DNA from: Candidatus Rhodoferax mariagerensis
Lineage (GTDB): Bacteria; Pseudomonadota; Gammaproteobacteria; Burkholderiales; Burkholderiaceae_C
DNA length: 64,000 nucleotides
Assembly (NCBI GenBank): GCA_016719055.1
Contig: JADKAW010000017.1
Location: forward strand, 62,001 to 126,000
Direction: 5' to 3'
In this document: one piece after another, positions 27,076 through 36,052 of the stretch
Layout: every line of letters starts with the position of its first letter
How positions within the stretch are numbered: position 1 is the stretch's first letter
Notes under the pieces: model-generated
Databases searched by the model: none
What the model saw: the letters and a program-made list of their open reading frames with translations, nothing else
Told to the model about the DNA's origin: nothing
Made by a program: the position numbers and the translations under genes

Positions 27076-29333
27076 TCAAAGAACCTTTGTTTGGATTGGG
27101 TTTGGCTTTCGCATGCGATTTTGAGGGCAAGGCGACAGAAGTTGTCTGGGATGACTTTGGTATCAAGGAGCAACTGCTGGGAGCGGCGCATTTCGTCTGC
27201 CTATTTGATGTTGCATCGGTCAAAAAAGGTTTGGCCCTTTTTCTGGAAGTGAAAGAGTATGGCGCTGCCTTCAATTGGGAAATCGATGTCAGTTTGAATG
27301 AACTTCCTACTGCATTCAGCTTTTCTGCTGTCTCGCTTGGGGACCGCGTTGTGATGCTGGCTTCAGTTTCCGGCCAGGGTGACAACAAAATCTATGACGG
27401 GCTAAGTCAGGTCATTAACAAACAGGTCACCAACATCCGGGCGCTGAACAAACAGAACCATGCTGAACCAGACGGCAAAAACAAAGACCTGCCGATCCCG
27501 GATCAGGTCAAGCTGGAGCTGATTTCGGACCTGATGACGCTGAACAATCGCTTGGTCAATGCCGAACGGGAGTTGGCACGAAAACACGCCGAGATGCGGC
27601 GCATGAGTTCAACCATGAGCAAAGATTTGCACCTGGCTCAACGGGTGCTGCATTTCTCGGGGGAGGCGGTCATCATCAGTGACCGGAACCGCAGTGTTAT
27701 TGATGTCAACTCGGCATTTACAGCCATCACGGGTTTCAGCAAAAATGAGGCGATCCACAAGACGCTGGTACTCGGCGAGCCGGAATGCGAGATGACCCAA
27801 TTCAACGAATCCATTCTTCAGGCGGTGGCAGAGCGGGGGCTTTGGCAAGGCGAGTGCATGGGCATGCGAAAAAATGGCAGCTTGTTCCCAAAGTGGCTGT
27901 CGATCAGTGTGATACCCGACGATACCGGTGAAGTTGGCCACTATGTGGTCAATTTTTCCGACATCAGCCGTCTCAAATTCGCCGAGGAACAATGGCAACG
28001 GCTGGCCTACTTCGACAACTTGACCAATTTGCCAAACCGGACAATGTTCAAGGATCGCCTGCAACAGGCCATTGTCAAAGCATCGCGAGAGGGCGAGTCG
28101 TTGTTGCTGTTGTTCATTGATCTCGACGATTTCAAGGTCATCAACGACAGCCTGGGACACGATGTCGGCGATCTCCTGCTTTGTGAAGCGGCGCGCAGAC
28201 TGGAAACCAGCATACGTAAATCCGATACGGTCTATCGATTGGGAGGTGACGAATTTACCGTCATTGTGAACGGCTGTCCTGATGATCTGAACGCCCTGGA
28301 GTTGTGCGAGAAGATCATCGAGACCTTGAAGGCCCCCTTTTTAATTCAGAACAATCTGATCAATATTGGTGCCAGCATCGGTATTGCTCGCCATCCCCTT
28401 GATGGCGAGAATGCCGACGCATTGACAAAAAGCGCCGATACAGCCATGTATGTCGCCAAGACCAGCGGTCACAACCGAAGTTGCTTTTTTTCCAGGTCGC
28501 TGGGTGAAAAGGTCGCCACCCAACTCAATTTGAGGGCACAGATTGCCCAGGGTCTGCAGCGCGGCGAGTTTCTGGTTTACCTGCAACCGGAAATCGATTT
28601 GTTGACCGGCGAGGTCATCACCATGGAGGCCCTGGTGCGTTGGCAGCATCCCAGCCGTGGGCTGGTCGGGCCAGCCGACTTTATTCCGGCAGCGGAAGAC
28701 TCCGGCTTGATTGTCGAACTGGGCGAGTTTGTGCTGTGCGAAGCACTGCGCATGGTTCGCCGGCTTCGCGATTTGGGCTGGACAGAACTGCGCGTTGCCG
28801 TGAATGTGTCGAGCCGGCAAATAGCTTCTCCCGATTTCGCCAATATGGTGGTCAATCGGCTGCGGGCACAGCAATTGCCGGGGCAGGCATTGGTCGTCGA
28901 GATCACCGAAAGCATGGTTTTGGGGAACTTGGAGTATGCGATCCAGGTACTGAAAACACTCAAGGAGCATGGCATCGACGCGGCGATAGATGATTTCGGC
29001 ACGGGCTATTCCTCTTTGAGCCATTTGCACCGGTTGCCGGTGCTGTACCTGAAGATTGACAAGTCGTTTATTGCCGATATCGATGTTGATCAGGATAGCC
29101 AAACAATTGTCCGCACTATTTTGGCAATGGCCAAAAGTCTTGGAATCAGGACCGTTGTCGAAGGAATCGAACGTCCGGCCCACTTGGCAATTCTCAACAA
29201 GCTTGGCTGTGATATCGGGCAAGGCTATTTGTACTCCAAACCGATACCCTATGAGAAATTTCTGGTTTTTATGGACACTAAATTGTCCAATGGAAATGTT
29301 GCGGCAACCCAGGCCTACACGGTTATTGAATAG
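27072..29333 (+). CDS. PAS-GGDEF-EAL c-di-GMP enzyme coupled to B12 sensor
   Basis: A 753-residue cytoplasmic protein. Residues 1-105 (FACDFEGKATEVVWDDFGI, GAAFNWEIDVSL) look like a PAS-like sensory domain. A coiled-coil linker rich in NRLVNAERELARKHAEM follows, then a standard PAS domain (LHFSGEAVIISDRNRSVIDV). The GGDEF domain has LGGDEF with an RKSD inhibitory site five residues before it. The EAL domain has EALVRW, NVSSRQ, EITES and DDFGTGYSSL. Both activities therefore look intact. It is translated by stop-start overlap after the cobalamin-binding gene, which suggests that light or cobalamin state controls c-di-GMP turnover (inference). Confidence 0.92.
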   Translation: MIKEPLFGLGLAFACDFEGKATEVVWDDFGIKEQLLGAAHFVCLFDVASVKKGLALFLEVKEYGAAFNWEIDVSLNELPTAFSFSAVSLGDRVVMLASVSGQGDNKIYDGLSQVINKQVTNIRALNKQNHAEPDGKNKDLPIPDQVKLELISDLMTLNNRLVNAERELARKHAEMRRMSSTMSKDLHLAQRVLHFSGEAVIISDRNRSVIDVNSAFTAITGFSKNEAIHKTLVLGEPECEMTQFNESILQAVAERGLWQGECMGMRKNGSLFPKWLSISVIPDDTGEVGHYVVNFSDISRLKFAEEQWQRLAYFDNLTNLPNRTMFKDRLQQAIVKASREGESLLLLFIDLDDFKVINDSLGHDVGDLLLCEAARRLETSIRKSDTVYRLGGDEFTVIVNGCPDDLNALELCEKIIETLKAPFLIQNNLINIGASIGIARHPLDGENADALTKSADTAMYVAKTSGHNRSCFFSRSLGEKVATQLNLRAQIAQGLQRGEFLVYLQPEIDLLTGEVITMEALVRWQHPSRGLVGPADFIPAAEDSGLIVELGEFVLCEALRMVRRLRDLGWTELRVAVNVSSRQIASPDFANMVVNRLRAQQLPGQALVVEITESMVLGNLEYAIQVLKTLKEHGIDAAIDDFGTGYSSLSHLHRLPVLYLKIDKSFIADIDVDQDSQTIVRTILAMAKSLGIRTVVEGIERPAHLAILNKLGCDIGQGYLYSKPIPYEKFLVFMDTKLSNGNVAATQAYTVIE

Positions 29334-29337
29334 TGTT

Positions 29338-29390
29338 TTAGCCTTCTAGCCCTTGCTGACATTGCGCTGTAAGCTATTTATAACATAGCT
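29338..29390 (+). repeat. Dispersed intergenic repeat, copy 8
   Basis: TTAGCCTTCTAGCCCTTGCT, ATTGCGCTGTAAGCTATTTA and ACATAGC. It is very similar to copy 7 and is also placed just after an EAL-protein gene. Confidence 0.7.
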
Positions 29391-29514
29391 TTACGATCAC
29401 TGGGCGAGCGCCGGATGGCTGGCCTGCGGCAGGCTGCCAAGAAAAATCCAGGTTCGTGCCGGCATGGGGCGCTGTAGCGCCAGGCAATGCCGCCATGCGT
29501 CACCCACAGCGCGC

Positions 29515-30209
29515 TCAAGCTGACAAGGGCACATCAGCAATTCTTCTGAACGAAGCGCCCGGCGTCGGCTCGACAAAAAGGCAGAGCCGATCGAGCACCA
29601 GCGGGGCCACGGTATTCAGGTGAGCCACCTGCGCCTGCACCGTTTGCACCACCCGTTGACGGGTGGGTTGATCGACCGGGCCGGTCAGGGTGAGGTGAAA
29701 GCGAAAGCGCTCCAGCACATGGGGATAGCCGTAACGCTGCAACAACGCCAGTCCACGGGCATCCAGCAGCCCGCGCTGGCGCCGGGCCAAGTCCAGCTCG
29801 GACAAGGGCGCGCGCAAATCGTCAAGATCGACCACACAGCCGCCGCCAGCGCCTGCAGTCCATCCGGTGTTTTTTCCGGCAGCAGCGCCACAAACTTGCC
29901 CAAGCTCAGGGCTTGCAGTGGCCCCAGCGCCATTGGTGCATGCCTGGTCGCCAGGGCCTGGATGCGCTTGATCAGGTCGTGCTGGTTGTTTTTGCCTGTC
30001 AACCGAAACGGTGCCTTCAATGTGGCATGAAAGCCATAGCGGCGTGGCTCCGCGGTGATGGCCCGCAGTTGGTCAGGACCCATTTGCAGCGTTTGCGGCG
30101 TCGAAAGCGGCGTGTCGTCAAACTCGTTGCGGCCCAGCCAATGGGCCGCAAACAGCCACCAGGGGGACTCTTGGGGTGGCGCAAAATAAATTGCATAACG
30201 GGCGCTCAT
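29515..30209 (-). pseudogene. DUF1045 phosphonate-locus 2H phosphoesterase-like, frameshifted
   Basis: DUF1045 proteins accompany C-P lyase genes and have the two His-x-Thr motifs of the 2H phosphoesterase fold, here YGFHATLKAPF and RFHLTLTGPV. Their substrate is not established. The start at ATG 30209 overlaps the phnF stop codon (ATGA 30206-30209). The frame breaks near 29840-29850 (after LQALAAA), and the remainder (VVDLDDLRAPLSELDLARRQ and on) is in another frame. The length of 695 nt is one short of a multiple of three, so one base is missing. Both catalytic motifs survive in the repaired reading. Confidence 0.85.
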
Positions 30210-30964
30210 GCTTGCTCTCCCTGGTCAATCACCAGTTGCACCCGATCACCACAAAAAAAAGTTTCACCGTATTTGATGGGCACACCGGCCATGTCCACAT
30301 CAACGCTTTCAACACACAGCAGTGGGCGCGTGCTGGGCTGCCTGAGCAAACGGGCGGTTTCATCGCTGGGCATTTGGGTGGTGATGTGGCTGCGATCGCG
30401 CAGGTAGTCCTGCACGCCAAAATGCTTCAGGATGTCGGTGATGCAGGTGCCCTCGTTGAGCATCTCCAGCAGGCCAGCAAAGCGCTGCGCCGGGAAATAG
30501 GCGGTGGCCAGCCCAATCGGCTGTTCATTGGCTTCATCAAGCATTTCTACCATCAGCACAGGGTCTGCCTTGGCCAGCCTGAGCTCTTTGGCCGCCCGCT
30601 CTGGCGCGGGCATTTCGCGCGCGGTCAGCAGTTGCTTGCTGGGCAGCAAACCCTGGCGCAGCAGGTTCTCGGTGAAACGGGTGCGCCTGGAGAGCGCGTA
30701 GTCCAGCAACTCGTGTTGCACAAACATGCCCCGTCCCGGCTCAATGCGCACCAGTCCATCGCTTTGCAGCGCGGCCACGGCCTGGCGCAAGGTGTGGCGA
30801 TTCACGCCAAAGCGTGCCGACAGTTCGACTTCGCCAGGCAGGCGGCCTGTGCCGGCATAGGTGCGGTCACGAATTTCGGTGCTCAGCGTGTCGGCAATTT
30901 GCCGCCAGACGGTCACGCCGCTGCGCCGACCGGGAGCGCTGGTGATGCGTTGTCCGAAGGTCAT
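30206..30964 (-). CDS. phnF: GntR family phosphonate regulator PhnF
   Basis: A 252-residue GntR/HutC-type repressor. The N-terminal winged helix is VWRQIADTLSTEIRDRTYAG followed by RLPGEVELSARFGVNRHTLR, and QAVAALQSDGLVRIEPGRGMFV is the wing. The C-terminal UTRA effector domain spans about 90-250. It is divergent from phnG across a 380-bp regulatory region and heads an operon with the DUF1045 gene. PhnF proteins repress phosphonate or phosphate genes in other bacteria; the ligand here is not known. Confidence 0.92.
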   Translation of the reverse strand: MTFGQRITSAPGRRSGVTVWRQIADTLSTEIRDRTYAGTGRLPGEVELSARFGVNRHTLRQAVAALQSDGLVRIEPGRGMFVQHELLDYALSRRTRFTENLLRQGLLPSKQLLTAREMPAPERAAKELRLAKADPVLMVEMLDEANEQPIGLATAYFPAQRFAGLLEMLNEGTCITDILKHFGVQDYLRDRSHITTQMPSDETARLLRQPSTRPLLCVESVDVDMAGVPIKYGETFFCGDRVQLVIDQGEQA

Positions 30965-31105
30965 AGGTTAGATCTGTTGTAAAAGTGGACTGTGGGCATG
31001 GCATATTGATCGGCTGCGCTAGGAGGTTGTCCTGTTAAGCTTAGCAACTGATTTAGACATCTGTATGACAAATGCCAGCTTGCCTAACAAATATATAATA
31101 AAACA

Positions 31106-31154
31106 GGCTGCAACCCACGTTTTAAATGCGCTTACAGCTATACAAATAATAGCT
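31106..31154 (+). repeat. Dispersed intergenic repeat, copy 9
   Basis: GGCTGCAACCC, AAATGCGCTTACAGCTATAC and AATAGC, with an AGCTAT/ATAGCT inverted end. It lies inside the phnF-phnG promoter region. Confidence 0.65.
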
Positions 31155-31236
31155 TTTTGCAGTCTGCGGAGCGGGTGACTGCCGCACCAGGGAGCTGCGC
31201 GACGATCCGGCAAGTGAAGCGGTGCGCCTGGTTTGA

Positions 31237-31254
31237 CTGTCATAAGTCCTTCAT
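31237..31254 (+). promoter_or_regulatory. Candidate Pho box upstream of phnG
   Basis: CTGTCAT-AAGT-CCTTCAT: the first half is identical to the PhoB consensus half-site CTGTCAT and the second matches 5 of 7, with the correct 4-nt spacer. It ends 90 bp before the phnG start. Confidence 0.6.
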
Positions 31255-31344
31255 GTTGGCAACGTCAACTACCCGGCATGCACTTCATGTTTGAATGGGA
31301 TGCGCCCGGTTTGAATGACTTGACTGACGGAATTGAACACCTGT

Positions 31345-31809
31345 ATGACCCACAACAACCCGACAAGCGAATACCCGACGCGAGCCGCCTGGCTGGCGGT
31401 GCTGGCGCGCGCCACGCTGGCCGAACTTGAAGGCATGGCACCAGCGGCCAACGAGTTGACTGAACTGAAACTGGTACGCCCGCCAGAAATCGGCATGGTG
31501 ATGCTGCGTGGCCGGGTTGGCGGCACCGGCAACCCGTTTAACCTGGGCGAGGCCAGTGTGGTGCGCTGTGCCTTGCGGCTTGGCGATGGCCCGCTGGGCG
31601 TGTCATATGCGCTGGGTCGCGACAAACGCCGGGCGGAACTGGCGGCGCTGCTGGATGCCATGCTGCAAGACCCAGAGCACCATGATCGCTTGCAAAGCCA
31701 GGTAGTGGCACCGCTGGCCCGCGCCCAGGCCAATGTTCGCGCGAAAAAGCAACAGGATGTAGCTGCTTCCAAGGTCGAATTCTTCACCTTTGTGCGGGGT
31801 GAGGCATGA
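31345..31809 (+). CDS. phnG: C-P lyase complex subunit PhnG
   Basis: A 154-residue subunit of the PhnGHIJ core, which with PhnI forms ribose-1-alkylphosphonate triphosphate from ATP and phosphonate. Family features are LKLVRPPEIGMVMLRGRVGG and FNLGEASVVRCALRL in the centre and KVEFFTFVRG at the C-terminus. The ATG at 31345 is used rather than the upstream TTG because similarity begins near it. Its stop overlaps the phnH start (ATGA 31806-31809). It is the first gene of the phn operon behind a Pho-box-like site. Confidence 0.92.
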   Translation: MTHNNPTSEYPTRAAWLAVLARATLAELEGMAPAANELTELKLVRPPEIGMVMLRGRVGGTGNPFNLGEASVVRCALRLGDGPLGVSYALGRDKRRAELAALLDAMLQDPEHHDRLQSQVVAPLARAQANVRAKKQQDVAASKVEFFTFVRGEA

Positions 31810-32406
31810 ATGCCACACAGGCCTTGGCGGCGGGTCTGCCCGACGGTGTTCATGACGCGCAGCGGGCGTTTCGCGCCGTGCTAGACGCGCTGGCCCGGCC
31901 TGGGCAAGTTCGTGTCATCGGCCAGGCACTGCCGGGTGTGGCGCTGGGTGGCGCCATGGCACGTTTGCTCCTGAGTCTGTGTGATGACGAAACCCCGGTG
32001 TGGTGGCAGAGTGCGGGCGTGGGCCTGGCGCACTGGCTGCGTTTTCATGTGGGTGCGCCGGTTGCCGATGCGCCAGTTGGCGCCAGTTTTGCGGTGTTGG
32101 TCGATCCGGGGCAAGAGTTTCACTTGACAGATTTCGCCTGCGGAACTGCCGCATCGCCCGAGTTTTCAGCCACCCTGCTGATCGAACTGCCCAGCCTGAC
32201 GGATGGCCCGCTGCTGGCCTGGCAGGGTCCTGGTATTCGACGGGGTGCAGCGCGTCGGCCTGCAGGGCTTGCCGGCTGATTTCTGGACGCAGTGGCAAGC
32301 CAACCATGCGGCATTTCCGCAGGGCGTGGACATCATCTTTACCTGCGGCGACAACGCATTGGGTTTGCCCCGCACCACAGCGGTGCATCGTTGGGAAGGA
32401 GTCTGA
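31806..32406 (+). pseudogene. phnH: C-P lyase subunit PhnH, frameshifted
   Basis: PhnH is an essential subunit of the PhnGHIJ complex. The N-terminal 140 residues are in one frame (AQRAFRAVLDALARPGQV, LLLSLCDDETPVWW, VLVDPGQEFHLTDFACGTAA). After WQGPGI near 32230-32240 the C-terminal part (FDGVQRVGLQGLPADFWTQW, VDIIFTCGDNALGLPRTT) continues in the next frame to the stop at 32404. The length of 601 nt is one over a multiple of three. All other phn genes are intact, and loss of PhnH alone would abolish C-P lyase activity, so a sequencing indel is a serious possibility. Confidence 0.9.
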
Positions 32407-32407
32407 C

Positions 32408-33583
32408 ATGTATGTGGCTGTCAAAGGCGGTGCTGCCGCAATCGAGAGCTCCTGGCAGTTGCTGGAAGCCCAGCGCCGGGGCGACACCGCTGTGCCTGAG
32501 CTGTCGGTGGCGCAGATCCGCTCGCAACTCTCACTGGCGGTGGACCGGGTCATGAGCGAGGGCTCGCTGTATGACCCAGAGCTGGCGGCACTGGCCATCA
32601 AGCAGGCCAGCGGTGATTTGATGGAGGCGATCTTCTTGCTGCGCGCCTACCGCACCACCCTGCCCCGTCTGGGCTACAGTCTGCCGCTGGACACCGCGCG
32701 CATGGCGCTGGTGCGGCGCATTTCAGCCACCTTCAAGGAAGTGCCGGGTGGCCAGTTGCTGGGGCCGACTTACGACTACACCCAGCGCCTGCTGGACTTT
32801 GCCTTGCTGGCAGATGGCCAGCCCACGACTCAGCCGCCTGCTGCCCCCGATGTTCTACCAAAAGGCCAGGATGCAATGCCTACCACCCGCGTTGTGGCCC
32901 CCGCGCCGACCGTGCCGCGCATCAACGATCTGCTGGCGCGAGAGGGCTTGCTGGAAACGCCGCAGCCACATGACGCAACGCCACCAGGTGACCTGACCCG
33001 TGACCCACTGATGTTTCCTGCTGACCGTGCCCTGCGCCTGCAAGCACTGGCGCGTGGCGACGAAGGCTGGCTGCTGGCCATGGGTTATTCGACCCAGCGC
33101 GGCTACGCCGGTTCGCACCCTTTTGCAGGCGAAATCCGGCGTGGCAGCGTCAGCGTGGAACTGGTGCCCGACGAACTGGGTTTTGCCATCGACATTGGCG
33201 ACCTGGAAGTCACCGAATGCCAGATGATCAACCAGTTCAGTGGCAGCCGCGAGGTGCCGCCGCAGTTCACCCAAGGCTACGGGCTGGCCTTTGGCGGGGC
33301 CGAGCGAAAAACCATGGCGATGGCCCTGGTGGACCGTGCGCTGCGTGCCGACGAGTTGGGTGAACCCCGTGTGGCCCCGGCGCAAGACCCCGAGTTTGTG
33401 CTGTCGCACGCCGACAACGTGGAGGCTTCGGGCTTTGTGCAGCACCTGAAGCTGCCGCACTATGTCGACTTTCAGGCGGAACTGGAGCTGGTGCGCAGAC
33501 TGCGTGCCAGCCACGCCGAGGCAGCCAACGCTGCACCTGGCAGCGACCCACCTTTGAATGCCACACAGCAAGGGGCCACATGA
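32408..33583 (+). CDS. phnI: C-P lyase complex subunit PhnI
   Basis: A 391-residue nucleosidase-like subunit that exchanges adenine of ATP for the phosphonate in the C-P lyase pathway. It starts at ATG 32408, one base after the phnH stop, with similarity from MYVAVKGGAAAIESSWQLLE onward; the open frame upstream is the displaced phnH frame. Typical segments are AAIDRVMSEGSLYDPELAAL-like and LLAMGYSTQRGYAGSHPFAG. The stop overlaps the phnJ start. Length is in the usual 350-390 range. Confidence 0.95.
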   Translation: MYVAVKGGAAAIESSWQLLEAQRRGDTAVPELSVAQIRSQLSLAVDRVMSEGSLYDPELAALAIKQASGDLMEAIFLLRAYRTTLPRLGYSLPLDTARMALVRRISATFKEVPGGQLLGPTYDYTQRLLDFALLADGQPTTQPPAAPDVLPKGQDAMPTTRVVAPAPTVPRINDLLAREGLLETPQPHDATPPGDLTRDPLMFPADRALRLQALARGDEGWLLAMGYSTQRGYAGSHPFAGEIRRGSVSVELVPDELGFAIDIGDLEVTECQMINQFSGSREVPPQFTQGYGLAFGGAERKTMAMALVDRALRADELGEPRVAPAQDPEFVLSHADNVEASGFVQHLKLPHYVDFQAELELVRRLRASHAEAANAAPGSDPPLNATQQGAT

Positions 33584-34497
33584 TGGATCCCCATTACAAC
33601 TTTGCCTTTCTGGACGAGCGCACCAAAAAACGCATCCGCCGCGCCCTGCTCAAGGCGGTGGCGATACCCGGTTACCAGGTGCCGTTTGGCTCACGCGAAA
33701 TGCCTTTTGCCTACGGCTGGGGCACCGGGGGGGTGCAGATCACCGCCAGCATCATTGGCTTGAACGATGTGCTCAAGGTCATTGACCAGGGCGCGGACGA
33801 CACCACCAATGCGGTCAATATCCGGCGCTTCTTTGCCCGCACCACGGGTGTGGCGACGACCGAAAAAACGCGTGATGCCACGCTGATCCAGACGCGCCAC
33901 CGAATTCCGGAGACCGCCCTGATCGAGTCGCAAACGCTGGTCTATCAGGTGCCGATGCCCGAGCCACTGTCCCGCCTGGAACCGCGCAGGCAGGAGACCA
34001 TCAAGATGCATGCGTTAAGCGAATATGGCCTGATGCATGTGCGTTTGTACGAAGACATTGCCCAACTGGGTGCCATTTCTCACGCCTATGACTACCCGGT
34101 GATGGTGAACGAGCGTTACCTGATGTCGCCCTCTCCGATCCCGAAGTTCGACAACCCAAAAATGCACATGAACCCGGCGCTGCAACTCTTTGGTGCCGGG
34201 CGTGAAAAGCGCCTCTACGCCATTCCGCCTTATACCCCGGTGCGCAGCCTGGACTTTGAGGACCATCCGTTTGAGGTGCAGCACTGGGAGCACGCCTGCG
34301 CGCTGTGCGGTGCCACCGAGAGTTACCTCGACGAAATGATCGTGGACGATGCCGGCAGCCGCTTGTTCGTGTGCTCCGACAGCGACTATTGCTCCGACCG
34401 ACGTGCCGCAGGCCATGTCGGCACACAGCAAGCGGTCACGCTGCGTGATGCTTGGCAATATCTGCGCTTGGCGCCCAATGAACGGGAGGCCACATGA
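33580..34497 (+). CDS. phnJ: C-P lyase PhnJ (radical SAM)
   Basis: A 305-residue enzyme that cleaves the carbon-phosphorus bond, releasing the hydrocarbon and ribose 1,2-cyclic phosphate 5-phosphate. The cluster cysteines are in CALCGATESYLDEM and LFVCSDSDYCSD near residues 245-275, the unusual C-terminal CX2C...C...C arrangement of PhnJ rather than CX3CX2C at the N-terminus. The GWGTGGVQIT and EYGLMHVRLYEDIA segments are conserved. ATG 33580 overlaps the phnI stop and its own stop overlaps phnK. Confidence 0.96.
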   Translation: MMDPHYNFAFLDERTKKRIRRALLKAVAIPGYQVPFGSREMPFAYGWGTGGVQITASIIGLNDVLKVIDQGADDTTNAVNIRRFFARTTGVATTEKTRDATLIQTRHRIPETALIESQTLVYQVPMPEPLSRLEPRRQETIKMHALSEYGLMHVRLYEDIAQLGAISHAYDYPVMVNERYLMSPSPIPKFDNPKMHMNPALQLFGAGREKRLYAIPPYTPVRSLDFEDHPFEVQHWEHACALCGATESYLDEMIVDDAGSRLFVCSDSDYCSDRRAAGHVGTQQAVTLRDAWQYLRLAPNEREAT

Positions 34498-35312
34498 AGT
34501 CACCGGTGTTGCTGTCGGCCCGTCAGGCGGGCAAAGCCTTTGTGCACCAGGGCCTGACACGCTGGGCTTGCCGCGCCGTGAGTTTTGACCTTTACCCCGG
34601 CGAGGTGCTGGCGGTGGTGGGCGAATCCGGCTCGGGCAAAAGCACGCTGTTGCGCCTGCTGGCGGCACGCCTGGCCTGCGACGAAGGCTCGGTGCATTAC
34701 GACGTGCGGGCTGAGTCGCGCAACCCCTCGGCTGATGCTGCAACCGGCCTGATCGACCTGACGGCCTTGTCTGAGGCGCGCCTGCGCTGGCTGGCCCGCA
34801 CCGACTGGGGTTTTGTCGAGCAGCACGCGCGCGACGGCCTGCGCATGAACGTCTCGGGGGGTGCCAATGTGGGTGAACGCCTGATGGCCCTGGGCGCGCG
34901 CCACTACGGAAAGCTGCGCAGCGAAGCGGTTTCATGGATGCAGCGGGTCGAGCTTGACACCAGCCGCATTGACGATCTGCCCGCCACCTACTCTGGCGGC
35001 ATGCAACAGCGTCTGCAAATTGCCCGTAACCTGGTGACGCAACCGCGCCTGGTGTTCATGGACGAGCCCACCACCGGGCTGGATGTGTCGGTGCAGGCCC
35101 GCCTGCTGGACTTGCTACGTGAACTGGTTGATGAACTGCAATTGGCCGCTGTGGTGGTGACCCACGACCTGGCCGTGGCGCGCCTGCTGGCGCAACGCAT
35201 GCTGGTCATGAAGGACGGCCTGGTGGTCGAGCAAGGCCTGACCGACCGGGTGCTGGACGACCCGCAGCACCCTTATACCCAACTGCTGGTGTCTTCGGTG
35301 CTGACACCATGA
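34494..35312 (+). CDS. phnK: C-P lyase associated ATP-binding protein PhnK
   Basis: A 272-residue ABC-type ATPase that docks on PhnJ rather than on a membrane transporter. Walker A is GESGSGKST, the signature is YSGGMQQRLQIARNL and Walker B is LVFMDEPTTGLD. The C-terminal GLTDRVLDDPQHPYTQLLVS stretch is like that of PhnK and oligopeptide ATPases. It overlaps phnJ and phnL by 4 bp each. Confidence 0.94.
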   Translation: MKSPVLLSARQAGKAFVHQGLTRWACRAVSFDLYPGEVLAVVGESGSGKSTLLRLLAARLACDEGSVHYDVRAESRNPSADAATGLIDLTALSEARLRWLARTDWGFVEQHARDGLRMNVSGGANVGERLMALGARHYGKLRSEAVSWMQRVELDTSRIDDLPATYSGGMQQRLQIARNLVTQPRLVFMDEPTTGLDVSVQARLLDLLRELVDELQLAAVVVTHDLAVARLLAQRMLVMKDGLVVEQGLTDRVLDDPQHPYTQLLVSSVLTP

Positions 35313-36034
35313 CCGCCCACCCCGAACCAAACCCCATGACTGCGCTGATTGAAACCAATGCCCTGGCCAAGACCTTCACGCTGCACGGGCGCGGCGGCCT
35401 GCAACTGCCGGTGTTTGCCGGCGTTGATTTAAGCGTGCAGGCGGGTGAATGCCTGGCACTGACCGGGCACTCTGGTAGCGGCAAAAGTTCGCTATTGCGC
35501 TGCCTGTATGGCAACTACGGTGCCAGTAGCGGCGAGGTGCGTATTCGCCACTGCGGCGAATGGGTCAGCCTGTCCACGGCGGCGCCGCGCGATGTCTTTG
35601 AGGTGCGCAGGCATACGCTGGGTTATGTCTCGCAGTTCCTGCGGGTGATTCCGCGCGTATCCACACTTGACATCGTGGCAGACCCGCTGCGCCGCCTGGG
35701 TGTGGGTGCTGTGCAAGCCCGCGCCCAGGCAGCGCAGTGGCTCAGGCGCCTGAACCTGCAAGAGCCGTTGTGGCACCTGCCACCGGCCACCTTTTCGGGC
35801 GGCGAGCAGCAGCGCGTCAACATCGCCCACGGCATGATCACCGCCCCGCCGGTGCTGCTGCTCGACGAGCCCACCGCCTCACTGGACGGCGACAACCGGC
35901 GCGTGGTGGTGGAACTGATTCATGCTGCGCGTGCCCAGGGCAGTGCCATCGTTGGCATTTTTCATGACGACGAGGTGCGCGAGTCCGTGGCCACGCGTTG
36001 TTTTGACCTTGAGCAGCACCGCCGGCCCGCTTGA
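35309..36034 (+). CDS. phnL: C-P lyase associated ATP-binding protein PhnL
   Basis: A 241-residue ABC ATPase paralogue of PhnK needed for phosphonate breakdown. Walker A is GHSGSGKSS, the signature is FSGGEQQRVNIAHGM and Walker B is LLLDEPTASLD. The VSQFLRVIPRVSTLDIVA stretch after the first beta-sheet is typical of PhnL. The ATG at 35309 overlaps the phnK stop; a second ATG 27 bp on (35336) is possible. Confidence 0.94.
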   Translation: MTAHPEPNPMTALIETNALAKTFTLHGRGGLQLPVFAGVDLSVQAGECLALTGHSGSGKSSLLRCLYGNYGASSGEVRIRHCGEWVSLSTAAPRDVFEVRRHTLGYVSQFLRVIPRVSTLDIVADPLRRLGVGAVQARAQAAQWLRRLNLQEPLWHLPPATFSGGEQQRVNIAHGMITAPPVLLLDEPTASLDGDNRRVVVELIHAARAQGSAIVGIFHDDEVRESVATRCFDLEQHRRPA

Positions 36035-36052
36035 TATTTGAGGAGTCTATTG

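Larger units (their letters stand above)
30965..31344. promoter_or_regulatory. Divergent phnF-phnG regulatory region
   Basis: No gene is seen in these 380 bp. The region includes a dispersed repeat copy (31106-31154) and a Pho-box-like site (31237-31254), and would hold promoters for phnF leftward and phnG rightward. Confidence 0.6.
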
